Assembly (NCBI GenBank): GCA_016165875.1
Contig: JABBOT010000005.1
Location: 16,703,896-16,767,895, forward strand
Length of the DNA: 64,000 nucleotides
Direction: 5' to 3'
From: Acanthopleura granulata
Lineage: Eukaryota > Mollusca > Polyplacophora > Chitonida > Chitonidae
In this document: positions 20,201 through 35,200 of the stretch, piece by piece
How the letters are laid out: the number at the start of each line of letters is the position of its first letter
Numbering within the stretch: the stretch's first letter is position 1
The notes under the pieces: generated by a model
The model's database searches: none
The model's input: the letters and a program-made list of their open reading frames with translations, nothing else
Told to the model about the DNA's origin: nothing
Made by a program: the position numbers and the translations under genes

Positions 20201-23200
20201 TGTATACATTCAACAGCCTTTAACAGTGGTATTAATGGTTAAAAAGATTGAAGTTTTACAGTAGCCTGCCTTGTACATAGTTACCAATTTCCATAGCCCA
20301 TTTTAACATATACTTGTTTAAATATTATATCTTTTGGATTTCATTCAGTTTTCATTTCAGTTCAATTAGTATACATGTATTGTGTCAATGTTTACAAATG
20401 TGTGTTTGTGGAGGGCCTCAGAGAAGATAAAAAATATACTGACTGAGCTGTATTACTCCCAGAAAATAAAGTGATTATTATTATTATTATTATTATATAT
20501 TTCATCAATCCCCCGTGAAAACACCAGAGATTCACTGATGGAAGATTCTTCCTTTACTGCTCAATGGAGTGTTTTAAATGCCCATGACAGATTTTTAATA
20601 AGACCAGGAAAAAAAACTGTTTACAATTTACCTGATTCAAATCAAACTCTTCCAGAATGACTCCTCCACCAGCTGTTATTTGAGCTTTCAAATGCAATTT
20701 ATCAAACGGTACCACCACCTCATCTGTAACACAAGATACAGAATTCACTTCAACCATTAGCACTGTACAAAATAGAGAGAGGCCCATCAATTCACATCGC
20801 CATCAGATTTAACAATTTATTAATCAATTAATTGCTGGTTGTTTAATGTTAAATAATATTTAAAGACCAGTGACTATGTAAGTAAGTGGAAGACAGGTCA
20901 TCTCCCGTGAGACCATTTATTTATTTATTTGATTGGTGTACTCCAGAATATTTGTATTATACCCTGTTGGCCAGTATTATGGTGGAAGGAAACCGGACAG
21001 AGCCCGCAGGAAACCCACGACCACTCGTAAGGTGCTGGTAGACCTTTCCACTAACCGCCAGAGAGGACGCCAACATGCGCTGAACTTGAGCTCATAGCGA
21101 CCGAATCGGTGAGAGGCACGTGGGTCCTTACGTTGTGCTGCCGTGCTAACCCCCTCGGCCAATGAGATCATCTAAAGAGCCCTCCATGTAAAAATGTTAC
21201 CAACCACTCCTAGGCACTAAGGCCACTAGAACTGTGGAACAATCTGGAACATTTCCTGCTATATTCACCTTCAATGGCGCTTTCATCGGTGGATCCCTCA
21301 AACGAGGACTCTATCAGCAGGTGTCTCTCCTCTCTACGCTGTTCCAGGGTCTTGTCCACATGGGTCAGCAGAAAAACCATACCATCAAACATGTACCGGT
21401 CAGTCGGCAGGGGCCCCTTAGCATCATCAAATAATTCTGGGAAGGAAACATATATTTAATTTAACCTCAAAGTCTACATCACTGCAACAAAAGACTATAG
21501 AATGAAAACATCCTGACTGAAAAGTTTCAACAACATGCCTCTTCTTTCACTGTGTATAAAGCGCATCTCTTCAACAAACTGACGCAAAATCAAGACATCC
21601 TGATAGACAAAGTTTTAATAACATGACTAATCAGTGCCTACTTATGATACATCACAGCGACTTATTAAAGCCTGTATGTATTCTTTAAGCTTCAATACTC
21701 AATGCCTTTATTTAGTACATCTAAGCCATAAAATGACACAGAAGCCTAACATACAGATAGACAATTTCAATTTATTTTTTTTTAAACATGCATACCAGAA
21801 AGTTAGGTGTTTAAATGAAAAATGGGCTCCTATTTGTAACCTTTAATTTGTAGCTGTTCAATTTTTTGTTAATAACCAGAGTCTCTGAAGAGACAGAAGC
21901 TCTACTGGTTGGGACATAATTATCAATTACAAAATTAAAGCCATCATCCAACAATGTTGCCAGGTCTAAGGTATTATCTATTTACCATATCTGGTAGTCC
22001 AATGATAACTTCATGGTAATAAAAAGAGAAAAAACTGAAAAAATGGAAAAAGAATGAACTGGACTTGAACCCGTGAATCCCAGGTATAATATACAATGAG
22101 CATACCCCTATAAATCAGTGTGGAAGCAGTGCAGCTTTGATCTTTGCTCATAGCTCAAAACAATCAACATAAAGAACACAGTGTAGCGAGAATGATTTCC
22201 ATTCTCATGGTAAACTGCACTCAGCCATTTTCAGCTTTACAACTATGACGATTTCCTATCACGTGACCACTAAATATGGGAAAATTACTGTTCTTTCGCA
22301 CTCTGCAAATTTCAGCATAACAGCTGTAACGGTTTTCTGTCATGTCACCTTCAAATAACCGGAAAAATACACTTTTTCCAACTTTTGTCGTAATTTGTGT
22401 CAAAAGTATACATCGCAAGAAATAAATAAGATCTGATCTGTGCCCAGGATATCAAACTACATCGGGTAGCATAGTTTAGTATTCAGTGCATTTCCACAGT
22501 TTTAAAGACATGAATACGATTTTTGAACAGTTAACTTTCCACAATGTGATCTACCTGTGTTATAAATTTCAGCTCAATCACATACACCATTCGCAAGAAA
22601 ATGATATGTCAACACATTCTATTCAGGGCAATATAACGTCCAAAGTAGGTCAGGATGAACAATAAAAATTGCGGGACAAAATTTCTATGTCAAAATGATA
22701 AGAAACAGACTGGATTTGAACCTCGCAGTGCTATGACTAGTCTGCAGTGCCTAATAATTTCATGATACTTGAAAAGAAGAGAGATAAGACTAGCAGGATT
22801 TAAATGGATTTGAATCTGTAAAGACTGCTACATACAATGCAAGCCTGCACTGAAAACACCCCTTCAGTGAAAGAGGTATGACCAAAGAGACCTTTGTCCA
22901 GTACCTATAACATGGACAACATGGTCATACCATTTCATTCAAAGAGGTGTTTTGAAAAATGGCTGGCACCTAACTGCAGGCTAACTATGTTAACTGGGGT
23001 TATGGTGAAAGCCAGTGGAAAGAAAATAAATAGATACCAGGACTGGGCCACAGGTAGGGAGAAACTGTGCCTTTGACACCAGTCAAACCATTGTTAAGGC
23101 TTTGATGAAGTGTTGCAGAAAGCTCCTACTATGTTATTAAAATGTGAGAGTTTTGACAAATTTTTGTTGGTTTCTTAATAAAAACTTGAAAACTATACAA

Positions 23201-26200
23201 TGTACAAATATAATTCTTGCAGATTTGTAATCCTGACATCATGGAGCACCAGACAGTGTGTTGGTTTGTTTATTTTAAGCAGTATTTAGACGTGACGTCA
23301 CTTTTACCTAACTTACAAGATGTATTACCGACAACCAATCATTGAAATTGAAAATCAATACTACGAATCATGTATCTTGCTGTAGTCTAACCCTTTACTA
23401 AGTTTTGTTGAAATTGTACAAAAACTGTAAGAGTATTAGCGTTTTAAAGGAAATGTTAACATGCACGGGCAGATGGACAAATGATCACCGAAATGGAAAA
23501 TCGATATCACGAATTATATACCTTGATGCAGTCTACTCTTGAACTATGTTTCATTGAAATCAGACAAAAACTGTAGGAGAAGTAGCTTTTTGAAAATGTT
23601 AACATATTTTGAATAAATAGACAGACTGACAGACAGACAGCAGATATTGAAATGGAAAATCAATGCTACTCATTATGTATCTTGATGTTGTCTACACTTG
23701 ATCCAAGTTTAGTTCATTTCGGACAAAAACTGTAGGAGGAATAGCTGAAAATGGCCACAATGACATTACTGCATGCGCAATTCATCCCAAAGAACACAAC
23801 AGACCTGTTCTAATCCGCCGAGAAGACCTGGACACAGTCTTGGGTGAATCCACAGCTCCTCCTAGTTGTCTGGGAGTCGGGGAGGCAACTGTAACGGTCA
23901 CACAAAATAAAAGTTGTAAGTTAAACAAACGAATAGCCTAACATCACATCAGCAATTTTTCAGCCATATCGTGGCAATCTAAGTGAAATGACTTGTGTCA
24001 CCATTTTTTTAGTAATAACAATCACATCAATTTACCTGTACTTAACAAGACACCATATTTCACAAACACCGATTTTATTTTCACTTTTTGACATTTTCTT
24101 ATATTTAATTTCTGCAAATTACTAACCGCTCAATACATCTTCATTAAAGAAGTAATAAAGTAGGATCTGAAGTCAACACAGTAAACCTTCCCATCATTCC
24201 CAGCTGCACATATCACATTTCATTTTTAGCAAACTTTCAAAGAGACAAGGACCTAGTCTTGTTTTCCGCCCGCTCTGAGTTGGGGTTGGTGTGCTCGTCT
24301 GCGAGGGTTCAAATGCAGGTAATTTTCGCTTGATCCCTGAGCCTGTTGATTTTGAACCCTTAGCAGCTGACTTTGAGCTCTTAGCAGCTGTCTTTGAGCT
24401 CTTAGCAGCCGTCTTTGAGCTCTTGGCAGTTGAACTTGACTTCTTGGATGCTGGACCTTTCCCCTTTGCTGCAGGAGCCACAGCGCTTCTAGTACGACGT
24501 TTGCCCTCAACAAGATTGTCTGGTGGGAAAGATCAAAACAATCTAAGTGTGTACTAATCTGGAAATCTTTGCTTTTTTTGTTTTTTCTTTTATTGAGCTC
24601 TTGCTAGTCAAAGAGAATATGGTCCCAATCTAAAAGAAACTCAGCTCTATCCAGAAATACAGCGTCTTCACTCTGGAGAATGGTTTGTTACTCTGTGGTT
24701 GATTAATTCATTAGTTCTTACAGCCTTTAAAATCTAAAGAATAGACGGTCAAGTGCTCAGGTGGTAAGTTTCACAGGCGGAGACAAATGGAGTGTCCGAG
24801 CAAACCACGGGCCTTTGGCAAATACTGTAACTGACCTAATATTTCGTCAAAAAAATATGTATATATGTTTTGAGAGATAAATTAATGGCATAAAATATTA
24901 TATTTGGTGCTGAAACTTAGATTTTTCCAGTGAGATATCACCCTACCTTCCAAGCAAACCTCAAAACACTATCACATGATCAACAGAATCACGAAAAATG
25001 AGCTTAGTCACGGACGAAATTCTAGGTCATTCAGAGTAAACAAAAAAATTTCCTACGTGACCAGATTTTAACCTGTAACCCGAGCTGAATGCCTATGTTA
25101 TAATGGTGACCATCTTTACGGAAATTCACCTATGTTGTTATATGAGCAGTCAGCTTCATATTGCAAAGGGAGCACTCTGTGTCAGAAGCTAAGATTGAAC
25201 CATGACCTGCCCCCACAGCTACTTGGTGAGACAAGGAGGACGTTGTACAACATAGAGTACCAATCAGAAAACAGAAGAAATTTTCTTACAATTCACTTTT
25301 TAATACATTAGTAAATGATGTGAGAAAAGGTTGATGAGATTTGAGACAATAAATTTTCCCCACCACTGATACATTTAAAAAAATGCTTGTTTTCTCCTTC
25401 GTTAATCAACGTACACTCAGTTTGCAGAAATGAATGCTTACCTGACATATTTACCTTCAAGGTAAAACACTAAGTTAAAGTCTGAGGTTTATTACTGTAA
25501 CTTTTTAATGCATAATATCCAAAAAAACATCAGCATTTGACATCCACTTTACTAAAACGGCCTTAGGTGAACAGTTACAGCTGACTTACCCAGGCTAACA
25601 TCTGCGGTGGTGCTGCTGTGGGAGGGGCCAGGTGTGGCGGGGGCGGGGCTCTCCCCCAGTATACACATAGCCTGGTCAGCACTCAGGATAACCTTACTCC
25701 TCATGTACCTGACAGTAACAAGTAAAGACACAGACGTGACATTTTGACTATGTATTCAATCAAACTTTGTTAAGTATTATGATAAAATCTAAAAAAAATT
25801 TGGGCATTAGACAAAAAGCACAGACAACCTACACACATAAATATATAACTTTACAAGAACAGATCACATTTACATAAAGTATGCATCATCTGAATGCCTT
25901 TTTTCGTACTGATTCCAAACATGGTGTTCATTATTTTGTGTCATTTTATTTTACAATGGTTAAAAAGGAAACAAAGACTGTGGTACTACAGTGGACTTTT
26001 AGGACCATACTGAAGCTAAGTGACGTTACAGATTCTTTTCAGCTGCTAAACATCCTCTGACTGATATGTCTATGTTTTACGTGAGTATATATGTAGTACA
26101 ACACCTACATCTGTCTTTAACGTGAAAACATAACAGTTACAGCATGCTTAGCAGCAAAATATGTCCACCTTAACACTGCAATCTTTACTTCCTTTTTAAT

Positions 26201-29200
26201 GAGAGTAAAAAAATGCCCCCAAAAATAATTAAGACCACATTTTGAATCAGCATGAAATGGCCTTTCATAGGTATCATGCATACTGTGTGTAAATGTGGTC
26301 TGTTCTTTTAAGCTAAATCAGAAAATTCAGAAAGTTGCATTTAAATTTGTTTAAATTCAGTTACACTTGTGCTTCTTTTTCACCAACCCAGTTCTTTGTT
26401 TGGCATAACCTTACCCTGTGTGCGACAATGAGGAAGGTTGAGTGAGTGGAATTCTTGTTTTTTTACTGCGGCTAATGTAACTAATAAGGATTCCGATCAA
26501 AATCCTAATATAAACTTTTCTGGGAGTTGTTCATGGCTGTGCCCTGACTCCATGCATATTTTTAATGATGGCCCCCATGGTTTTAAGACAGTTTACTACA
26601 CACCTGTGGGTGGCGCCATCATCTGTCTCCACAGTATAGCCCGAGTTTGTCCCGCGGCCATAGTAACCAATCACAAGACCGGGGTCATAGCCTCCGTCGC
26701 TGGACTCCACCAGGACGGACTGCCCGATGCAGAATCTGTCCACGATTATCACATCACAGAGTCGCACTGCCAGGTGGTCCCCATCAGCGAAGTCTACCAA
26801 ACATCTGGATAAACACAGAAAAACGGCTTCATCTGATCTAATGTACTCTTGCAATACTCCATAGATTTGTTTCTTGGTTTTCTTACAGGTTTAACATTCT
26901 TTCAAACACTGTTCCAAGCATATCACAACAGCATTTCATGAATAATAATCAAAAACAAACAAGCAAGAAAGATAGACAGTCTCAAAATTGTATGTGTGAC
27001 CCAACTCAGGATTGATTATCCATTCACCATATCTTACACCTGAAAGAATAAGCTATCAGGACAACATACCTGTCATCAGGCCTGGGCTCCACCAAGGTTC
27101 CTGGGTAGTAGTAGCCATCTCTCCATTTTGCAATCACTAAGGTGCCTGGATCAGAATAACACACACAAAAAAGTTGTATGATACCTATTTCTTCTTTCAT
27201 TTCATGCAAACACATCAAACTTTAAAACGAATTCAAATCAAAATTATCAAGTCAAACATTTTCAAATTTTTCAACAGCATGAAATATGTTGCTCCACTAC
27301 CATTATTATTCAGGTGACGCGTGTGGCACTGATCAAAATCATTTTGGTGAGTCAGCCCCACACAAGAGGAACCAAACTGTAAAGGATTAAAGGATAAATT
27401 TTCACTAATTCTGCTGACACAACAGAATCCACCAACCTCTTGTACAGTCTGTATGGTCTTGTCAGTTATCCAACTAGATTAAAGCAGTTTTCTCCTTACA
27501 CTGAATTTTAGGTTCAACACTATTCAACTTTGAATTGTCTAATTACAATTTTATTTATTTGTTTATCAGATTGGTGTTTCCTGCTGTATTCAAGAATATT
27601 TCACTTACTGACTGTAAATGACCTAAAATTTCGTCCCCAAAAATGCATTTTCAGAGGCAAGTAAATGCCATACAATACTGTTTGAAGTTGAAACTGACAC
27701 TTTTCCAGAAGGATATCACCCGAACTTCAGAACACCTTTCTACAATCAATAGAGCTCTCACAATCTAGAAACACAAACGTCTTTGTCATGGACGAAATTT
27801 TAGGTCATTTAGGGTATATAACAGCTACCTGCATTATGGTGGAAGAAAACTGGGTAGGGCCCAGGAAAAATCCATGACCATTGCCTGCTTTATGGAATTT
27901 TGGCAAACAGCTTTCTACTGGCACATCAGTAGAGTGCCCCAGTCTCAATCCATGTCTGTGGTGACCTTGTGGAACACTTGTGCGTTATCTGTAGAATGTC
28001 ACTACTAGTGTAAGGCAAAAGCATAGATACTCCAAAAATACTGAGAATCTATGCTTTTTCTCTGTGCTAAGCGTATTAGTGGATTAACAAGATTACGTGA
28101 TTACTAGTTGGTTACAACGTGCCGACCAGTGCAGTAATTCACACCAGGTCATAGCCTGCGGAATGGCAGGATCCCACAATGCACGTGCTACCAAGGAGCC
28201 TTTAACCTTGATGGTACAGTAGCATTGACAATTACACTTTCTGGGTACAACACACATTCTAATGCAGAAAATTGGCTTGGATCACCCAGGGTATCAAACC
28301 AGCGACCTCAGAGTAAGGCACAAAATTGTCAGTAATACATGTTGGCCATCTTGACCAACTGGCTTCCCACACAAACAAGAGGCAGGTGACCTGTAGACTT
28401 TAAGGTGACCATGCATTACCAATCTAATGATCAGAAATAATATTGTCCCTGAAGATGAATATTACTGTTATTCAGCTAAGGGACTGTGTTCAAAACCCAG
28501 AGCTGGTTCAAAACCCAAAGTGGTCTCAGCCAATTTTCAGCACCAGAATCTGTGCTATATCTAGGGAAATGTAATCCCTAATAGCAATATCTTTATTTTC
28601 AGAGGGTAACAAACTCAGTCAGTATGACAGTATTGACCTTCCCTGAGGCCCTCCATTCACTCACACAGTCACTCGGGTAAATTATGGTAGAAAAAAAAAT
28701 AATAAATAAATAAATTAATAATAATAATAATAATAATCATAATAATACATGAGGCAGTAATTAGTTCAAAGTTATACATGTGTATATATATATATACATA
28801 CAAAGATACAAGGCTTTACTATGTGTTTGGCACTTTCTGCCACTTTTGGTGCAAATTTCTGATCGATTTAACTGAGGAGGCAGATTGCACAGAGGCAGAC
28901 AGACTGTTCTACTGAACAGCCGCAGAGTATGACAAGCTTTTCCTAAGTTGTTCTGTGTGGGGAAAGGGAATTCTTCCTTGATTGCTTGTACATGATCTTG
29001 GATCATGATGGGGCTCTTCTCTGAATGGGAACAACTTTTTCATATAAGGATTTGTAAACAGTGAGATTTTTTTGGTATATAATAATTTCATGTATGGTCT
29101 TGAAGTTTAACATTTCAAAAGTTTAGCTAATGATTTATTGTTATGTTTGTCTAGGATAAGTTTTGCAGCAGTTTTTCGAAGTTTATATACTCGATCAGGT

Positions 29201-32200
29201 AGGTTTTTGGAACAGCTGCCCCAAACAGGGACAGCATACATTAAATGAGGAAGGATATAACTGTTATAAAATAATAGTCTTCTTTTAAAGGAAAGAAAAT
29301 GTTTCTGCTTCCTCAGTACTAACAATATCTTAGACACAGTACTGCACACTGAGTCAACATGACCCTGCCATGAAAGTGTATGGTCTTTATGACAGGCCAA
29401 GGAGCTTCAAATTTTGTCCAGTTTCAACTATCTGGCCATTGACCCTGACACTGAGTGAATGCTGATGACAATTTTTTAATTTCTGGGCAGTTCCAAAAAG
29501 GATGGACTTTGCTTTAGACACACTAAGAAGCATTTTATTTTCAAAGCACCACTGATTAATAAGTTCTATGTTAGAGTTTAACTCTGATTGAACTTCAGAT
29601 AGAGATTTGGAAGCGTGGTACATTGTGACGTCATCAGGATAAAACTCAATGTCACAGCTGGAAACATTTAAACAACAGTCATTTAAGTATATTATGAATA
29701 GTAAAGGGCCAAGAATAGAACCCTGGGGTACTCCTGGTTTGACATTTAGTGATTAAGACAACTTGTTATTGATACTACCTTTTTGTGATCGACATTCGAG
29801 GTAAGAAGTTATCCACTTCATTGTTAAGTCGGTGAATCCATACACATTTCATGTTTTCAGAAGAATCTGATGGTCAATAAGGTCTAAAGCCTTTCTAAAG
29901 TCAATCATGACAGAACCTACGATTTTGTCATCGTCTACTGCTTTGCGCCAAGTTTCAGACATTTTGGTAAGAACAGTGAAACAGGAATGCTGGGGGTAGG
30001 AGCCAGATTGGTTGTCATATAGGAGGCTGTTGTTGGAGATGAACTCATAGAGATAATTACATGCATGGCATTCTAGAATTTTTGAGAGTACTGGTAAAAT
30101 GGAGACAGGTATGTAGTTCTCAGCCTTGAATGAAGGGCCAGATTTGTGTAATGGTATAACTTTTGACTCCTTCCAGCTATGCAGATATATACCTGTGGAG
30201 ATACCGTGGTTGAGGATTTTTGTGATAGCAGGAGCAATTATGGTAGTACTTGAATTCTGGAAATGAGGACTAATCCCATCTAAGCCTATGCTTTTTATAG
30301 TATCAAGGTTTAGAAGATAAGTATATACATCAATCTCTGTAATTGGAGGGATTGAAAACGTGTTACCTGCTGGTTTTCTTTCAGAGATAAATTCAGATAG
30401 TTTTTAAGCGAAGAGGCTGGATCTAGGGTTGTGTCAGGAATGAGACGGACAGCAGCTTCGACAAAGAATTTATTCAGTTGGTTAGCTATTACTTCAGGAT
30501 CCTGAGGTTTATTACTTTTAACATCAGACTGCATGTGAATGGGAACAGATGAGTTTGAACTGGGAGAGAGCTCTTAATGATTTTCCAGGGGTTGCTTTGC
30601 TCGTCATTATGTATTGCTTCAGAAACAAAATCGCACTTTGCTGTGTGAATTAGACTGTTAACATTGTATCTTAGCTTTTTCGATTCTGGTGGATCCAGGT
30701 TTTGTGTTGTAGATTTTTTTACATTTATTGCATTAAGTACTTCTTTGTTTACCCACTCTGGTTGCCTATCTCGTTTCACTCGTTTCGTCTTAATTGGGGC
30801 ATGGTTATTGACGACATTTATGAATGACTGAGTCTATTGACTACTGGCGGAATTGGGGTCTGTGCAGGTGTCAATGAACGACCAGTCTGCAAGCAGCTCA
30901 CCGCAGAATGAGTTTGGATCAAAGTTTTTCATTGCTCTGTATGTGATGGTTTTGTGACAATTTAATTTACATTTGAAGTTACATTTACGTGCCATAAATA
31001 TGGCGAAATCGTCACTTAAATTGAGGTCTAGAGTGTTGTGAAAGTAGATGTTGCGTGGGTCTGTTGAATATATGTGGTCAATTAAGGTCTTAGTTTGTTG
31101 TGCAATTCGGGTTGGGCTGGATATCAGTTGGGTACGGTTGAAGGATTCTGTACTAGCTAACCATTTAGGGGGCACTTTTTCTTCTAGGTTAATACTGATA
31201 TCACCAAGCAGAATGTCTTCCTTTTCTTCAGAGTATACAGTCTCAAACATATATTCAAAATCGGGTATCCATGTGGCAGGCGCATTAGGGGTTCTGTAAA
31301 CAAAGCCGAGGATGGAAGATTTGGAATTGGGTAGTTGAATTTCTAGCCAGATGATTTCAAGAGAGTCATTTTCCAGATCAATTTGCCTAATGTATGGGAT
31401 TCTTCCTGAGACATACACTAAAACACCACCCTCAGCTTTCTTCATTCTATCTTTTCTCTCAACAACATATCCAGGGCTTTCAACTAATTTTTTACTGTGA
31501 TGTTTTCTTAAAAAGGTTTCAGTTAGTCTGAAAATATCTATTTCTTGCTTTCTTCTGGTGAGTAAAATTTCCACTTGATCGACTTTAGGTAACAGATGGC
31601 CAATTTTTAGACCATGACTAGGTAAGCCAAGTTCAGCATTGCATGTAAGGAAGTTCGATTTCAGATTCCATAGTTTAGAACTGCAGTTGGTTGGGAATAT
31701 CTAATAAAGTAAGCAAATATATTAATCATATCTAAACCACTATATTGATGCATTTGGTCACATAAAATAACAGATGAGGTAGATGTATCACAGGGTTCAT
31801 TAATTATATCAGTAGCACTAAGACTCACATTACAGGGCACCCAGGGAAGCTTACATGGCCATTAATATTTACATCACTTGCTGATGGGCTCAAGCTCGGC
31901 TCTACCCTGAAGTAACTCGCAATTATCTATAATACTGTTATTTCAATCCAATTTCTAAATGAAATCTACCTGTCAGATATCTCTAATACTAGCAGGCTAC
32001 ACTCACCTTTCTGTGAGCTGACAGAATCAGCAGTGACTCTCCTGTACCCTGTCCCCTGCAGGCCTAATGCTGGTTGCACCTTCCCAACAACAGGGAACTC
32101 CGGGCTGGAATATCAGAATAAATGTCATGGATATCATCTGCTTTTCAGGTTGGTGTTTAATATTACTTTCAACATTATTAGAGTTATATTTCAGCAGTGT

Positions 32201-35200
32201 ATCCTTGATGCAAAGAAGTCTCAATATTTTAATGGTGCTCAAAACAGGCATGACACACCCCATCAGTACACTGACACCAAGTAGACTAGCAACTAACAAT
32301 AAAAAAAAACAATACCACATTTTAATGTCACATGTCAAATGTGAGATGCTATCACAATAACATGCTGTTTTCTAACTTCACCAATTCTGCCTTGCACATA
32401 GCCAAAAACGAAACCGTGAAACATACTGTCATACCTTCTTATGAACAGGAGACCCAACTTACTTCAGATTCTGGACCGGGGATCAGATATGCTCATGCCC
32501 TTACCTGATGTCGTCAGAGTTTCCGCTAGTGTCAAATTTCATCCTTCCTTTGCCTTTCCTTGGGGAAGCACCTTTCTTGGGGGAATCTCCAATATGAATG
32601 ACTGTAAAAAAAAAATAAATAAACACCTGATAAGTAATATATTACAACATCAAGCCAGAAAACGAATCCTGAGGTTAAATTAATTTACAACCAAGCATTT
32701 TGAGCTAGACTAAACTGGGATGCATTGGGTGAAACTGCAGCTCTCTCCTTCACAAACTTAGTTCCAAAATATTACAGCACAAGATAAGTGAACATTATAG
32801 AATAGAAAACTTTTACTCTTTCGAGAATGTAATTATCGTGTAAAATGTACACAGTTATGTTCAGCAAATTCCAGACATCAATCAAGTGGAAAAAAAGAAA
32901 TGAAAAAAAAAAATTTTCAACTAAAGAATTCAACCTTTACTACTTAGCCTCTGTGTCAAATATATGCAGTATTTATCTTCAAACTTGACGTTACTTTTCC
33001 TTGTAGCTCACAATTTACCTTTTCTCTTCTTCAAAGGCAGATCCTTACTACTGGAGGAACTGTGGTAAGGGCTTGACCTTGACAGCTTGGACTTCTGGCC
33101 AGACTTCAGTATCCCACTTCCTGTCTGGTTGTCAGACTCATGCCTTTCCTCCTCCTCACTGATACCTTGCTCTAGGACCGTGAAGCCGCCACTAACCTGA
33201 CGATCACCCATACTGCTACTGGAGACATCAGGGGAGATAATGACGTTCTGCGTTTTGCCACCAGATATACGGTTGTCCTCACTGCTGTCTGCGGCTTGCT
33301 TCTCGGCTCCTTCCACAGGAGGAGGGTTTTCATCTACAATGGGAGATAACTCCATATGGCTGACGTCCAAGTCCTTGTGACCATGTTTGGAGCTGTCATC
33401 CATATCGGAACTGGTGAACAACACATCTGACCCATCACGGCTCAGTCGACTTTTCAGTCGGGATTCACTGGTCTGATTGCCTCCAGGTTGGTGGTCAGCC
33501 TCTGTTGTTGTGGTTTGTGGCTTAGACGTAGTTTCTCCATGCTTAGGCTCCTCCCTTGACGAAGGCCCAGAAGACGCCATCCTCTCCAGGCTAGAGTGCA
33601 TCCGATCAAAGCTCCCGCTGCTGCTGGTTTTGGAGCCGTGACTCCCAGAGCGAGACAACGAGCTGCTGACGTCCCCGAGGTCACCAGAGGTCACTGTGCT
33701 GCCACTGCGGGAGGGTGATGGCCCGGGAGACAGGTAATCTTCCTCCTCGTGGGTAGTCACCGATTTCCACTCCACCACTGGTTCTTCATGCTCCTGTCAC
33801 ACACAGAATATTAATGTCAACATTAAGTCAACATTTTAGTACATTTTTTCAATATATTTTCAACTTTGTGAACATCGAGATATTCAGACAATTTTCAGCA
33901 TGATGCCCTTGTAGCAATATATCCTCATAATTACAATAGTAATGCAATGTCTTAAGTAATGGCCACTGTAATAATTATGCGCACATCTTTCTTACCACCT
34001 AAACTGCACTAACCAAGTCAAAGTCAGTTTGCATGTAATTTCATTTCAAAAAACAAGCTCTGTTCTTCAGAAGGTATAAAAATGTAAAACAATTTTGAAA
34101 TGTCTACACAAAATGAGAGGGAAAATACAGCTGGGACAATTCTTCTATAGGAGGCCATTACCACACTGACGGCAATGTCAGATAAACAAGTGATCCCATG
34201 TTCCATGTCCTGCACGCACCTCTCTCGTTTCGCAGAAAACCACTTTGCCATCTTTCCTCTCCTCGATGGTAATTAGGCGTTTCTCGTACAGAATCCTGGT
34301 CTTTGTGGTCACAATCTTCTTCCAGCGAACTCCTGACTGCGACCCTCCTCCGGAGCCTCCCTCCGACACATTCAGGGGATGCTGACAAACAACACGGGTG
34401 ATAAGTACAGCCAATTGACAGTTTTCCACTTATCGTCAAGATCCCAACTGGAATGCCAGCGCTAAATGACTTGGCCATTTTACAGCAGAGCAGGGCTAGC
34501 CACTTTCCTACATGTATCTTCTAACAATGCACTAGGGATGTTTGCATAAAACTACATGTACTGACACAACACCAATATATTTGCAATATTTGGCACCCAG
34601 AGCCACTCAGGAACATAATTCAGAAGATAAATCTTATCCTGTTTAATTAGCTTTCAATATTCTAGATACAAGCCCAGGTTAAAATTAACACACTGACCGT
34701 AAAGTGACGATCTGACTGGACTTTGTTGTCATGAAGCCATATCTCGAATTGTACACAGTACACATTTCATCTGGCATTTGAATGGTCTATAGATGCTATC
34801 CAAAGCATATGAACAGGTCTTGAAAGATAATTTCAAATCAGGCAAATGTTACACTTGTAACATTCATTGTTTTTTCTAAATTACACATTGGCTTTACCAA
34901 AGACAGCGCACAATGGGGAATACATAAACAAAAAAACACAAATATCCTAGCTGCATGTCGGTAGTGCAGACCTTGGCACACTCTGATAAAATGACAGAAA
35001 AAAAAAAAAAACAGTAATCTTCTTCAAAAGTTAACCTCGCCACGAAATGGCTGAGATGCTGCCGACATGGCATGAAGCCATACTCATTCATTCATTCAAA
35101 ATTTAATCAGATCACCAATACTGGTTAAAATGTTGTGGGCCACTATGTGTAACAGTTTCACTTCATTCACCCACTCTTGGCCAGGTGCAAATTTCCAGAT

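Noticed and set aside
22690..22760. tRNA gene suggested by 'ctggatttgaacctcgcag'
   Set aside because: Only a B-box-like string on the minus strand; no cloverleaf with a matching acceptor stem. More likely a SINE scrap.
31048..31299. Plus-strand frame of 83 codons
   Set aside because: Antisense to the LINE endonuclease.
33454..33684. Second minus-strand frame in the large TP53BP1 exon
   Set aside because: Out-of-frame shadow; the exon phase from both neighbours selects the other frame.
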